Positions 20,295 to 32,541 of a stretch of 64,000 nt of DNA are shown piece after piece. A program made the translations under genes and the position numbers. The notes under the pieces were generated by a model, which worked only from the letters and a program-made list of their open reading frames with translations, ran no database searches and had not been told where the DNA came from. Source of the stretch: Rhodosorus marinus (Eukaryota > Rhodophyta > Stylonematophyceae > Stylonematales > Stylonemataceae); the NCBI GenBank assembly GCA_029953675.1, contig JAMWBK010000008.1, positions 1,521,001-1,585,000 on the forward strand. Reading direction: 5' to 3'. How positions within the stretch are numbered: the first letter of the stretch is position 1; every line of letters begins with the position of its first letter.

Positions 20295-23200
20295 CTACTC
20301 CTGATGCATCCCGAGAACCTCATCAAATGAAAAACCGAAGACCTTGCTCTCATCCAGCCCGTGCCCTCGCGGGTCTCCGAAGAAGAGCGACATGTCAATG
20401 CCTTGAGAACCTGCGTCAGGTCTCGCACCAGCCTTGTCGTCGTTGATCACTGCTCCAGAATTACTCGTCGGTTCCTGGGTCAACGTCTCTGCCAGAAGCG
20501 ATTCCGAAAACTCGTCTACACGCTCAAATTCTCTAGACATCTGCATGAAGTCGGTGTTCGGTGCTCCCGTCATGCTCGGTACCGAGCTGCTTCCTTTACC
20601 TGAGGAAGACGCCTCCTTGGGCACCTCCTGCTTTTCCGAGCCAGGTTCAAGTGCGAGCTTAGCTAGAGTCACCCCCTCCTCTTGTTCGAAACTCTCTAGA
20701 GTCTGATGCTTCTCAGCCTTCTCCGTGAGAATCGGCAGGACCCGGTTCATGGTGTTGCAGATCACCTTCACCTTCTCGCTCTTGCTGGGGCCGTTCCCGC
20801 GAATCCAGTTCGACACTACCGACTGTGAAACTCCGGTTAGGTTATGGATTGTTCTCTGCGAAATCCACGGAATCTTCTCCGTCAACTGCTTTGTCCGGAT
20901 TCGTGTCTCCACCATTGCATCGGGCTCCGCCGATGAAGCATTGCTGGTTTCTTTCTTCCCCTTCGATCCGGCCGCTGCGCCGGACTGCTCTCTCTGGCTA
21001 GGAGCCTTCTTCAAAGAACTTGCGGTATCCGTTGCGGCGTCCATTGCCGCCCCTGAATCAATGGTATTATCTGTGCTGTTGACGGTCGCCTTCTCCGCTC
21101 CAATAGTGTACTGGGCCCCTAGTTGCGAGAACACGTCAAAGTTTGCTACTTGCTCTTTCCCTCTGCCTTTCGGTTTCGGTTGGCTGTTTTTTCTCTTCAT
21201 TATTCCCAGAATATCGCTGGAAGAATCGCGGTTCTGCGGGGGAGCTGATTCCGGCGTATTCATGCGATTCTGCGCTCCGGCGGGTTCCACCTACGCGTCG
21301 GGGAGGGATCATTCAAGGGGGACAAGTTCAGGATCACAGGTTCTGAAGTTTTGTGCACGCGCTTAGTACAGTACTCACCATTGCAGCAGGGTCACCTACC
21401 GAAGCCCTCTGTTCCGGCACTGGCCCAACCCCGCTGAGAAGCTGCTGAAGGATTCCATCTGCATCGCTGCTTTCCTGCTTTGATATCGAAGCCTTTCTTT
21501 GCAGTGGCCCTGACCCAAAGCCTTTAGCGGCGCCTCCCTTCACCGTTCCCCCAGAGGGCCGTTGCTTCAGCGGACCACCACGCCCCTTCGGAGCGGGCTT
21601 GTCCTGAGACCTCCTCCTACCCTTCGACTCCGAGGTAGGTTTCCCTACTTTCTCGACTGGCTTGGGTTCGTTTTTGCTGGCGAGCTGATCTATATTTGCG
21701 TCTCGCTGAGGCGCTTCCTGTGCAGACTTAATCGTCTGCATCTGCAAGTTCATTGCGTTCATCAGCGACTCGGCATTCGTGCTAGGCTGATCCTTCTGCG
21801 CGCCGCGTGCTCTTCCACGGCTGGACTTATGGAATAAGTCAGCCGGCTGCATGCTCTCGCCCTCGGGAGACCCGCGTTTCTGAGTTTCTGCTCCATCACC
21901 CGATACCATGCCATCAAGCAGGAATCTTAACTGGTCTCCCTGAGCAACGGAAGTAGGCTTTTCCTCCTGTAGCTTGTTTCCAATGCTTGAAGCCACCTGC
22001 TGTGCGCTAGCCGCAGGATTCTGAAACTTCGGACGCTTGGTAGCTGCTGAACCTCCCTGCTGTTTCTGACGGGAATTCCCTTGCGGTTGGGCGTTTTGCT
22101 GCTGCTTCCCTTGTGGCAGCTGCGCAAATCCTTGCCACTGATGTCCGGCTTGTCCTACTGCTCCGACTTGTCCGAGTTGTACAGGTTGTCCAGCTGGTCC
22201 GGGCTGCACCGGCTGTCCAGGAAGTTGTCCCGTCTGTTGCGGCTGTTGTCCTTGCTGTTCCTTTTGCAGCTGTTGTCCCATTTGCTCATGGCGGTGTCGC
22301 TCGAGCTGTCGCTGAATTTCGCCGGAGTATGGTTGTGGATTTTGCGATCGGGGTGTCCTCGGTTGAAGCTGTGAGCCTCCCTTTCCAGCACTCAACATGG
22401 CAGTCGGGTCCGTATGAACCTGCTTTGTTGGCGCGCTTGCTCGCCTGAATTTCAGTGGATCCTGACTCCCATCCGCGGCAGATGCTTGCTGCTGTTTCTG
22501 CCGGCGTCCTCCCCTCTTTTCCGCAACTGGCGTCTCAGGTTTTGCTTTTCCCGTCATCATAGCCGCGAGCTGATCCTGTTCCCATTGCAAAAGTCCACTC
22601 CAAGTTAGTTCAAGTTCCTGCGAAAAGTACAAAGAAGCAAGGCGTACCTCTCGACTCTGTTTCGCCGTTGCTTGCCCCTTGGAAGATTGCTCCGATCCTA
22701 TTGCTTCGGGCTTGTCAAAAATGCTACCAAGGATTGCCATCTCTGATATAGAATTGAACGTCTTCGACTTTCTCAGATCGTCCAGTTGCGATTCTGCTTA
22801 CGCACGGGGCCGAAAAATTTAGACTCTGCAAGCAAGGGCATTGCCGCGTTTTCGCGCTATCATCTACCTTCAGTCTTCTTGCCTCGGCCCGACCCCTCGG
22901 CTGTTTTCCTCTGGCCACCTTTCTGTTGCTTTACTTGCAAACTTCCGTCGCTCTTCATCCGCCGCAGTGTACTGCCGCCCCTCTGACCTTTCTGCTAACG
23001 AATATTGACAAATCGGAATCAGGTTAGAAACCGCACGTTTCTCCAGAATCCTATGTGAGACGCCCAACCTGCTTGACGCCCAAACCATCAATGATGTCCT
23101 GCGCTTTCGCAGATTGCAGTCCCTTCTCCACTGGAGGAGACGCCATCAGCGTTTCTTTCCCTTCCCGGCCGGTAGAGAAGTCCTCCCAATGCGTATTCTT

Positions 23201-24257
23201 CGCCACCTCCGGCTGTTGCCGGGCCGACAGATCGAATTGTGGCAATTGCCTCCCGGAACTAGCCTCCAGAAACTGTTTCAACATCTGCTCTTCATCACTG
23301 CCCATCATATTTTCGCGACTTTGGGTCGTTGCTTGGCTCTGAAGCTGACCAGTTCCCGTCGAATCCGGCATGAGATAATCGCTGAAGTTCACCGGGCCCT
23401 TCTGCATTAGATGCTGTTGTATATTCTGCGCTTGCGACAGACTACGCGCTGATGTCACAGCCGGCGTACGCTGTGGATCGTTAGCCCCGGCGCCTGCTAG
23501 GCCCGCTTGCTTCGGGGTTTCATGCTCCTGTCTCTTAGAACTGGCAGGTCCTTGTGCGTGCAATGCGTCCCCAGTTTGATCCGGCAGCGCTTGTGGTGTG
23601 GTAGCCGAAGCTTGCTTTCCTCCTTTTGGCTTTCGTGTTCCTTTGGTCAAAGTCAGAAAAACGCAGTCGGTTTGAGTGAGAAGTACAGCTCGTTTGGCGT
23701 GAGCAGACCGCTTTCTAGACAGGGATAGACTCGTACCATTTTTTCGGCTTCTAGCAGCGGGCTTCCTAGAACTTCCTCGCCCCTTTGCTTTGCTTCCCGC
23801 AGAGAGTTGAGTACTAGCAGTCGAAATTTCGTCACTATTGTGCGAAGTTTCTGCATGAGTTAGCGCAGCCTGCGGGTGGCTGCTTAGCTGTTGTTGCCTG
23901 CCAATTGACTCCTCATGCGGGACGCTGGCTTGAGCTGGAGTATTTGCGAAAGTGATATTACTGCCGTCTGCGGGAGCCCGCAGAAGTTGTGATAACTGCT
24001 CTGATTCATGGTCTAGGAACGACCAAGACCGCGACCCGGATAGAAATCGAAGTCAGAAGCTAAACGGGTACCAGGATGGTCGAGGAAAGTGAATTCCAGA
24101 CTGAACCCAAGAAAAAAGCTTCGGAGCTAAAGCAAAGAAAGAGAATCTCACCGTTAACAGACCCCAGGAGGACGTCTAAGTTGTCAAACTCCATATCCGC
24201 GTCATCTTGGAAGAAAGAATCCGGCGCGGGTTGCTCTTCAAAACTTCCTGCAATCAT
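20295..24257 (-). CDS. Large Gln/Gly-rich, probably nuclear protein with HTH-like segment
   Basis: The ATG at 24257 opens an acidic exon (FFQDDADMEFDNLDVLLGS; donor after 24152). Exons follow near 24035-23069, 23010-22865, 22740-21380 and 21290-20295; the stop is at 20295. Most of the roughly 1,100 residues are low complexity: basic patches (KAKGRGSSRKPAARSRK), a Gln-rich tract (QQLQKEQQGQQPQQTGQLPG) and Gly/Lys-rich linkers. Near the C-terminus lies a compact helical unit with IPWISQRTIHNLTGVSQSVV followed by SNWIRG, resembling a helix-turn-helix (repressor or homeodomain-like) DNA-binding core. The end carries FFGDPRGHGLDESKVFGFSF. The whole suggests a transcription factor or coactivator; I do not recognise a named family. 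Exon borders rest on splice consensus and continuity of composition. Confidence 0.68.
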
Positions 24258-27200
24258 CTGGGCGGGCTGAAATCCAGAAGATGAAGAAAAGCGTAGTCGG
24301 CGTTCGTCGGCGTAGGAAGATGCGGAAAACCGAGGAGACAAAAACCACAAAGTTAGTTTCAAAGCTCAAAAAGCCGCTCGACAAACTACATAACCAAAAC
24401 CCAACGCATGAGAAATCCGCTCACCCTTTCATGCACAGGTTTCATAATCCAGGTCCTTCAGACCTCTCACATACCCCAACCCAACCCCCCCTTTTTCCAG
24501 CGCCTAAAACTCTGCGGACACACCTTACCTACACATATTATGTGCATGCCATGGTTCCGCTGTCCATTCCTCCCTACGCGGACACGGAAGTGAAGCAACG
24601 CCAACACCTCCCCCAAACTAAATCAACCCCGAAAACCCAAAAGTACTAGGTCCAAACGACCTTCCCTCACCGTACCCGGTCCGCCCCAAACCAAATACCA
24701 AAACGCTTGACACCAAAGTACCTGTCGTCAACCCTCAAACCCTACCCCCCCCCCCCACCAGAAGAAGGAAGAAGCAAAACGCAAGCAGGAAAGTGCACTT
24801 CCCCCGCAAAGGATGAACGAAAAACATAAACAAACACACACACACACGAAAACAAGAATCACAACGCGTGCAGGAGCCCGAAAGGCAGTGATTAACAATA
24901 CTCCTTCATCGGCCTAAAAGACCCACTTTTGTTAGAAACGCTGTCAACATCTTCTCTCCCTTGCCTTTCTCTCTTCATGCCTGCTTTCACCGTCCCTAAC
25001 CAACACACCACCCCAAACCCGCCCAAAATCTAAAAACTGACCCCATCCCACCTCCCAAATTCCAACAGAAAACACCCCAGCATACCATAATCTAACCCCA
25101 GCTAGGGCATATCCACTAAACCTTTCTTAAAAACACATTCTTGCCTCTTCCTTAAAAAGCATAATAAATTTTGAATTCGGCGTGAAAAAAAATTTCGTGG
25201 TGGAAAGGGGGGGGTGGGCGGGGAGGTAGACAACAACAAAATAGCTAAAACTATGCCAAGAGAACTGAGCAAGATTGAAATATCCATCTTATCGGCTTTG
25301 ATCTTCAAGAGCGGTTTTCAGGGGGGGGGGGGAGTATACGTGGAAGTAAGGGTGAATACAGAAATGGACAAATGATGTGGATATACCCCGTCTCTTTAAA
25401 TAGGAAATTTAATGATCGTCCCAACGTGAAAAATGATGAATTGAGGTAGAGAAGGAGGTGTGAAGGAGGGGGGGGGGGTGGTTTGCAAAGAAGAAAACAG
25501 AATGGGCTATTTTGAGCTCGTTTTTGAGGCAAGTTCTTGGGATTAACAAGAAAACCCTGACCCTCCTAAAACAACTAAAATCATCATATGGCGAGGAGAA
25601 ACTACTCTATGGAACCCCCAAAGGTATGCTGACAAATGCGTTCACTCATATACTAGATTATTAAGGAGGGTTTCCCAAAGTGGAAAGAATATATACCCCC
25701 TAAACTACATTGGCATCGTCCGGGGCGAAAGAGGAGGGGGAAGGGGGGGGGTAAGTATCTTTGAGGGCGATCATTTGGACAGCTGTCCATTCATTTATTT
25801 TTATGAAATTCTTTACGGGTATTTATAGATATTGTCCATCGTCTGCACATATGCTTAGAGTTAGGGTAGCTTGCTTAAAATTAGAAGTATGATGTCAGAT
25901 ATGAGGGGGAGAATTACTGGCATATCGGGAATAAATTTTGGTTTTAATCTTGTATTTTAAAAAGAAATACAATATATATCAAAATATCTAGATAAACATG
26001 CTACGAACAAAGTTCCAAAAGCACTGAAATTGTACTTCAAGGTTGAAAAACGTAATAGTTTCACCGTTGCTGTCTATCTGGAAGTTTTTCGCGCAAATTG
26101 CTTATGTTATCACGGTGAATCTCTAGCATCAACGTTTCTTAATTATGTCGTTTGTCCGTTGGCGAATGTACCCAGGGCCTGGGGGAAAAAGAATTGAAAC
26201 CTTCCACAAGCCTGAGGATCAGGGAAAAGGGGAGGGGGTTGGAGCTGAGGATTGGTTGCAATCAAAAAGTTGTTTTCGGTTTATTTTGATTATGTTATTC
26301 TACCTCCAAAGTGACCGTACATGAAGCTATGCCGAACTTACAGGACTGACCATAAATCTTGCAGATCAAACGTCACAACTCTCTGAACCCCACCCCCCCC
26401 CCCCTCCCCCCGGAAAACCGCGTTCTGCGTGCTCAAAGCTACTCCTCCCTATTGTGTCGTTCATCATTGAATAGCACCTTCTTTTCTTAAAAAACAAGGC
26501 TATGTTTACATTTGAGTGAAAATGGCTACCCATCCATAACTCTGGCAAAACACTTTTGTTGTTCTTTCTTCCCCTTTTTTTGGCAACCCCTGACATTCTA
26601 TTGTGTGGAGGCCCTGCCAACCTCCCCCCCCCCCTGCCCCCAAGCCGCCCTGAAAATTACGCAGTCAGGTACTTCGTCCTTGCAAAAAAAAACCGAGAAC
26701 TTTAGAAAGTATTTCAAATAAAATTTATTGGTTAATCCAATCAGGGTGAGATCTTGCCTTAAAATCCCAGCTAAGCCAATTAGAATTGCTTGCTTGTTTT
26801 CTGGTTGTTTTCATGGTAGGATTTGAGCAGATACTTCAAGATTAGGAACCTTAACTCACAAAATTAAGGACCTCTGTCGTCATACTATCTGCTAAAGGGG
26901 TTGGAGAAGGGACGAGAAACAAGAGTTTTTAAAAAAATACTTCGTTTAACCTTTATTTTCCGTGACGAAACAACCCCTCGGAAAGATTCTATTCTGGGTT
27001 GACGGTTTTGGGACGCTCATAGTTTGATGTGGGACACACGGTCACGTCTCATTGAGGCCCCCCCTAGGGAGCAATCTCCGGGATAAGAAGGTTGTAGAGT
27101 ATTGTGCTAGAGCTTTGCTTTGCAGCCAATGCTCACAGTCCGCATCCCAAAATATTCCGTTTGTTCTGAGGGGTACACATGCATGCAGACACCCTCAGGA

Positions 27201-27825
27201 ACAGTTCCTTACTCTTGCGACGCGAAATATTCCAATTCTTCCACGAATTCAAAGGATCCCCGGCGAGGCCGGATCGCGTAGTCGCTGGAAAGTGAGGAGC
27301 GCTCCAGAGTCCCTCCTGAACGATTGGAATGCGACGTTCCACTCCTTGTGTGCTGTTGCATCATATTTTCAGCTTTGAATTCCGCCGCTGTCTGCCACTC
27401 GGAGAATTCACCAAACCCTCGAATTTGTTGGTATCTTAGCCCTCCTTGTACTATATCTTACAAGTGACAGTCGAGGGGTCTCGGACCTCATCCCATCCAG
27501 GTTCCACGTGTTTTTCGCGGAAAGCTTACAAGAATTGGCGCTGCTGAGCATCGCATGAAGTGATCTCAAGCGGTCTTGCAGCCACAACCGCAAGCCCAGT
27601 ACTTGGCATTGCGAGGCGGACACTAGTGCGCACCCGACCAACTCGGTGGGAAGGGAACCTCAAGCCCGGTTGTTACCTACCGCTGTTCCATCGCTCGCGC
27701 GCCATCCTCCAACTTCGTCCTCGGGTAATCATGTTAATACACTGAGCCATCTGGACCGTGTCTCAAACTCGGCAACAACAGAAAGGAACCTCAGATCATT
27801 ACGAAATTTTCTTCGTGCAAGCTGG
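24258..27825. other. Long low-complexity intergenic region
   Basis: C-rich sequence upstream of the Gln-rich gene, then alternating AT-rich and G- or C-run-rich DNA with homopolymers near 24747, 25321, 25470, 26391 and 26625. A possible coding-like stretch on plus near 27385-27555 (RRIHQTLEFVGILALLVLYL) has no supported start or splice context. No gene is called. Confidence 0.4.
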
Positions 27826-29811
27826 TCAGCTTCCATTCGGCATCTGTGGTGTGCTGGGCTCGATCTGGCTGGGGTTGAAGCACCAGGTCCTAACCACACC
27901 ATCGTATCCTGGAAACAGTCACCAAACTTTTGTTTTCAGTAAATACCAGGCGATACAAACCAAAACTAGACTCGGGGCGTAGATTCTTGAACGGACCACA
28001 GCTGGCAAGCAAACTCTGTTTGGTACTCCACTGAGCGTTGTAGACTGGTCCATCACAGGGCCCCAGCTTTTGAACAACCGATTTTGTGTCTCTGTCCCAA
28101 ATATATACAAAGCCATCCTCGGATCCGCCGATGATCACACTAACGTAGTTCAAAGCAGAGAAGATGGGATAGACGGATTCAGCTACTCAGCAAATGCTAC
28201 GAGCTTTCGTGACGGTCGCAGTGCCTACCTTTCTCTCGGCCCAAAGGAGCTTCTGATAAAGTTCTTGGACGTATTCTGGTGTTCCTTATACCGGCGAATC
28301 GGTTTCCCAAGCGCGAGGTCCCATAGTCTATTAGAGTTGTCCTTAGAGCTCGACAGCAGCATCGACCCAGACGAGTTGAGTTCAACCGAGGTGACCTCTC
28401 CCAGGTGACTGCTGAACGTCTTCACACATAGGCCGGAAAGGACGTCCCAGCACTTGATAGTCGAGTCCTTGCTACCGCTGATAATCAGATTGCCGCGTGG
28501 GTTGAAGATCGCCCTCGACACGGAGGAGTTGTGTCCCTCAAAAGTGCGAACGATTTGACCCGTCCTAATATCGTACAGCTTCAGAGTCTTGTCATATCCA
28601 CCTGTAACGAGGTGGTTTCCACCTGGATGAAAGTATACAGTATAAACGTCACCCTCGTGTCCTTTCAGAATCGCTTCTGGGGTCTGGTTCGATTCCAAGT
28701 TCAACTCAGATCCTTTCCACAGCCTAACCGATCCATCACCACTACAGCTCGCGATCAGCTCTCCTCGTCTTGTAGTCGCAACGTCCCATACTCTAGCCGT
28801 ATGTCCAGTGAGAAACGCCTGATTTTCTCCAGTCTCAGTATCCCAAACGCCCACCGTATTGTCGCTGGATCCGGATACGATGAGCTGTCCTTCCTCCCCA
28901 CAGAATGCTATGCTCTTGATGTTGCCCCGGTGACCACGGAAAGAGTGGCGAAGCGCGTTGGGAAGAACGAAACACTCATAGTCCTCGAGAACTGTGCCTA
29001 TCTTTGGCGGCACCTTTGGATGATATGTCCCGTTCTGAACCTGAAACTGAAACGCCTGCTCGATCAGATCCAGCAGGCGCTTCGGAGGTGTGTTGACGTG
29101 AGCCATGGCTTCGCGGCTTTCAAGGTCGAGGATGTTCGAGAACCGGTCCACCAACGCCTCCCGCGTGGCGCTGACTCCGTTCCAGTTCTGGTACGTTGCG
29201 GCATCATTTACGCTCTTGCAGGTCAGCAGGTAACAGAGGTCCTTGAAGCCGTCGCTCGGGAACGCATAACTCTCCAGAGGCTTGAGCTTCTTCCCAAGAA
29301 GCGACGACGCCTTCTGATACTCCTGTCCGTTGATTAGCTCCAGATACATCTGTTCATATACGCCATAAAGGAAACTCTTCTGGTACCTAAAAGTCTGTTT
29401 TGTACATAGCTTCTCCACTTCTATCCAATCTCCTTCCAAAATCGCCTTCTTCATCTTCCTCAGCTGAGACTTTTGAAGCGCCATATTCTTCATCTTCACG
29501 TTCGCCTCGTCCTGAAGAATCATTGAGCTGCTGGTGTACCCTTCATCCTGAAGATACTGAATGATAATCCGAATGATATCCTCCTTAATCTTCGGATCAT
29601 TTGGGTCAAAGAGGGGCTTCAAGGCCTTCGGCAACACCGCGTCCTTCGCCAGAGCAACGTTCAGCGCCTCCCGCTTCAAAATCGATTCCAGATTCGAAAA
29701 GCTGTGCTCATCATCGTAGATGATCGTGCGAGATCCCATTAAACTACTCCCCTCGCTCGTCTTCTTCGAGAGGTGGCTCCCACCCCTACCAGATTCGAAT
29801 TCCTCATCCAT
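27826..29811 (-). CDS. LisH-CTLH-WD40 repeat protein
   Basis: Three exons (29811-28229, 28139-27997, 27908-27826) join in phase to a 602-residue protein. The N-terminus contains LKREALNVALAKDAV, then a LisH dimerisation motif (DIIRIIIQYLQDEGYTSSSM) and a CTLH region (KAILEGDWIEVEKL, YGVYEQMYLELINGQEYQKA). A seven-bladed WD40 propeller begins at about residue 285 (HSFRGHRGNIKSIAF, GHTARVWDVATTRRG, GHEGDVYTVYFHPGG, GHNSSVSRAIFNPRG). The last two short exons supply the final blades (EDGFVYIWD, YDGVVRTWC). LisH-CTLH-WD40 proteins often act in E3 ligase (GID/CTLH) or splicing complexes; the family member here is not SMU1 by sequence, and the exact role is open. Splicing at 28140 and 27909 was chosen because it restores the propeller. 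Confidence 0.88.
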
Positions 29812-31381
29812 TGGTACCTCCTACCGACACACTAACCAGCCCAAAAACTCACGCTCTCCTAACCCCGTCCCATCTCACACACCCGCTTCCTCCCTCATGT
29901 CAATAGATCCTTTCCTCGTGAGGACGATGCGCAGCTGAGAAAAGCAAAAAAGGCGCTAGAAAACCAAATCCTTTCCTTCCAAGGTGGAACTGCCACAATG
30001 ACTCCACACTACGTAAGTTTCTCGTTGTCGTTCGCCTTTGAGCAAACCCGATCTCCTTGCGTTCTCACACAGTTCGGATCTGACGGGATCGAAGACTGCA
30101 CTGTGACTACAGGCTGTTTGCTTTAGCCCGAGATCTGCTCACTTCAAATCTGGCTCTTTGTCCGTATAGCAACGACGAGGAGGTTCGCCGCATCTGGTTA
30201 TGTCACCATGGAGATGGAATCTGTTTGAGCTTGCTCGAGTCTTATCCTTTCTGATAAGGTACTGAATGCTAATCCGCATGATATCCTCCTTCGTCTTCGG
30301 ATCATTCGGGTTGAACAGGGTGTCCGAGGATGGCGTTGGCGACATTCCGTTGACCAGCGCAAAGTTCAACGCCTCCCGGTTCATCGGTTCCACCGTGAAA
30401 AGCGTCGACCGGACTAATAGAGCGGCGTCATGTCCTTGAAGATATAAAAGTCTTTAGCAATGTTATTAGGCAGCCTTGAGAACTCTCGGGGAGGTCAGGT
30501 TCATGCAACCACGATGCGATGGAAAACTCAACTCTACTGGATTCCTCAAGGTGCTGGATCTGATGAATTGAGGATCAGTCGACTATTGCCCGATTGCTGA
30601 GCTTGTGTCCGCGCTTCAGCACTCGGTCGCTTAGCAGTGGTAGCGTGACAAGAGCATCGCGGTCGATCTTGTCACGAATGGGATCCGTTCTTGAAGCCAG
30701 AGCCTAGTTGTTACGGAAACCTGTTTTTTTTTTGTCTTTGAAATGTGCTCTGTCGATAGGTTTTGAACATAGCCAGTAGAAGACGCTGAGTTCGTCGGGA
30801 AGGAAGGATCCTCACTCGCCACTGCACGTCCTGCTCAGTAGATCCTGCATTCGTCTCAGCTTTCGACATCTCCAAGGCCGTGTGAGACTCGTTTGAACGA
30901 AGACAACGCACAGGATCTTTAGGCTAGCTGGGGGGACTCCACTGAACGGGCTCAGCAAGCATCCAGACGCAAAGTCAATTGGACTTCTTCGTGTTGCCAC
31001 AAGCCTCAGGTCTACTTGGAGGGTCTTGATAGCTTGCCTGAAGGCGTTGAGCTCGATGACGCGTTCAAGATCAGAATTCAGGATTGCATTCGATTGTTGG
31101 CTACTCCACTAGGCTCTCATATCAAACGAAACGATAGACTTGGCGGAGGAAGCAGGCTGTTGCCAACCCTAGTGCCTTCTACTGAGCTCGTGGAGAATCT
31201 TCATGTTCCTTGCCTTCGTTCTCTTTGTTGTAACCTGAATCTATATACACAGCCTACATTCACATCTCGTTACCACAGCATGTTACGAAGCTCACTTCTC
31301 CGCATGGATTCGGCCGGAATCGGAGAAGGATCCGATCCGGGATGATCGTCGCAGATGAAAAGCATATCCAGGATACCGTTT
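29812..31381. other. Intergenic region with a broken gene copy
   Basis: This holds the truncated LisH-WD40 copy (30139-30420). ORFs at 30631-31345 have no recognisable domains. The area may contain further decay of the same duplication, but I could not align it by eye. Confidence 0.35.
30139..30420 (-). pseudogene. Truncated copy of the LisH-WD40 N-terminus
   Basis: The stretch NREALNFALVNGMSPTPSSD with FNPNDPKTKEDIMRISIQYL closely follows the N-terminus of the neighbouring gene (KREALNVALAKDAV and FDPNDPKIKEDIIRIIIQYL). The similarity stops right after the LisH QYL, and the frame then runs into unrelated residues. It lies in the same orientation about 330 bp upstream of the intact gene, so a tandem partial duplication is likely. 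Many changes are conservative, which hints at an earlier period of selection. Confidence 0.72.
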
Positions 31382-32541
31382 TCACTGCTGCTCTGAGTTT
31401 GGACTGTTCTGTGGACTCTCCACTGGAACTCTATCGAGGATGTTCCGAACTCCAGCGTATCGCTTTCCCATATATCTTGCTATCCGAAAGTCGGGATCGA
31501 TGTAGGTGACGTCCAGCCAGGAATTGTCCGGATCAAAGAACTCTCTTGGAAGCGCTCTCTGAAGGTTCTCAGACAGTAGAACAGGGTCTTTTGGAATCTT
31601 GTTCTGCGGTTTCAAGATGTAGTCTTCAACCTATGATGTTTGTACAGAACACTTCTCGTCAGATCCAGTTTGCCTGATTTAGCAAGGGTTTGAGAGGCGA
31701 GGGGGAGTCGGTGAGATGCTATTCCAGAGGTTACCTTAAGATAAAGTCGCCCGCTTCCTACCATCTGGTAGTTGATAACTATGGTAAACTCGCCGTGGCA
31801 ATCTTCGTCAAGGAACGACCAAAGGACATGATTTCTAATCTTCTTCGCCTCGATGTCGAACTCCTGCTCAACCTTCCTCAGGCGCAATCCAGTAGACGGG
31901 GTCCCTAGAGTGGTTGTCGTATACAAAAGGTTCCAGCGCCCAGAGAGACCCATCTCAGTGAACTCATTCGTCAGAGGCGTGGTGCCTTGCTGTTCCAGGA
32001 ACTTGATCAGCTTCTCCACCTGAGCCAAACCGGGAGAAGCGCAAAACGGTATATGGTAAATGCGCCGTTCTTACTCGAGATACGAAGAACAGAGGACTAC
32101 TGAAGACGAATCGCCTACCTTTGTTCTTTGTCTATCAAGGTTTATCACGTAAGGAAGCAGCCTTCGTAGCTGGCTTTTTGCACGGTCGACGGACTCCACC
32201 GCGGATACTTCTTTCGACTTTTCCAGCTCCAATCCTTCCATAGGCATGGCCAAATCACTAGGATTAGGGGTAATATTAGAGGCAAACGGAGATATTCTAT
32301 GTACAGGCTCGTTCGCAGATCCAGGTTGGTCTCCAGACGCCGGTGGGGATGTGTCGGGGGGTACGCTTCCATTGGACTCCGACTCGGGCGAAACTGAGCG
32401 GTTTCGATTGTTCTCGTCTTCACTGACGTCCTCTACATCCCCTTCCTCCTTAATAGCCCTTGTCTTCACGTATTTTCTTCTACAAACCCGCACGGACGAC
32501 GTCCTCGGTCCCCAACCTCCACTCCACGCAAAACCCAACAT
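31382..32541 (-). CDS. Plastid lipid-associated protein (PAP/fibrillin)
   Basis: Fibrillins coat plastoglobules and thylakoid margins and affect photoprotection and lipid or quinone metabolism. The ATG at 32541 begins MLGFAWSGGWGPRTSSVRV, a Ser/Arg-rich, acid-poor start fitting a plastid transit peptide; an acidic, disordered stretch follows. The PAP_fibrillin domain runs through SQLRRLLPYVINLDRQRTK, GLSGRWNLLYTTTTLG, the EFTIVINYQMVGSGRLYLK strand and the terminal PDFRIARYMGKRYAGVRNIL. Three exons join at AAAG/GTAGGC and the intron near 31735-31625. Length (about 330 residues) is usual. It is the main evidence that the organism has a plastid. Confidence 0.85.

Noticed and set aside
22081-22448. 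Leu/Val-rich plus-strand ORFs resembling membrane segments.
   Set aside because: They are the complement of the Gln-rich tract of the minus-strand gene; CAG/CTG composition produces them.
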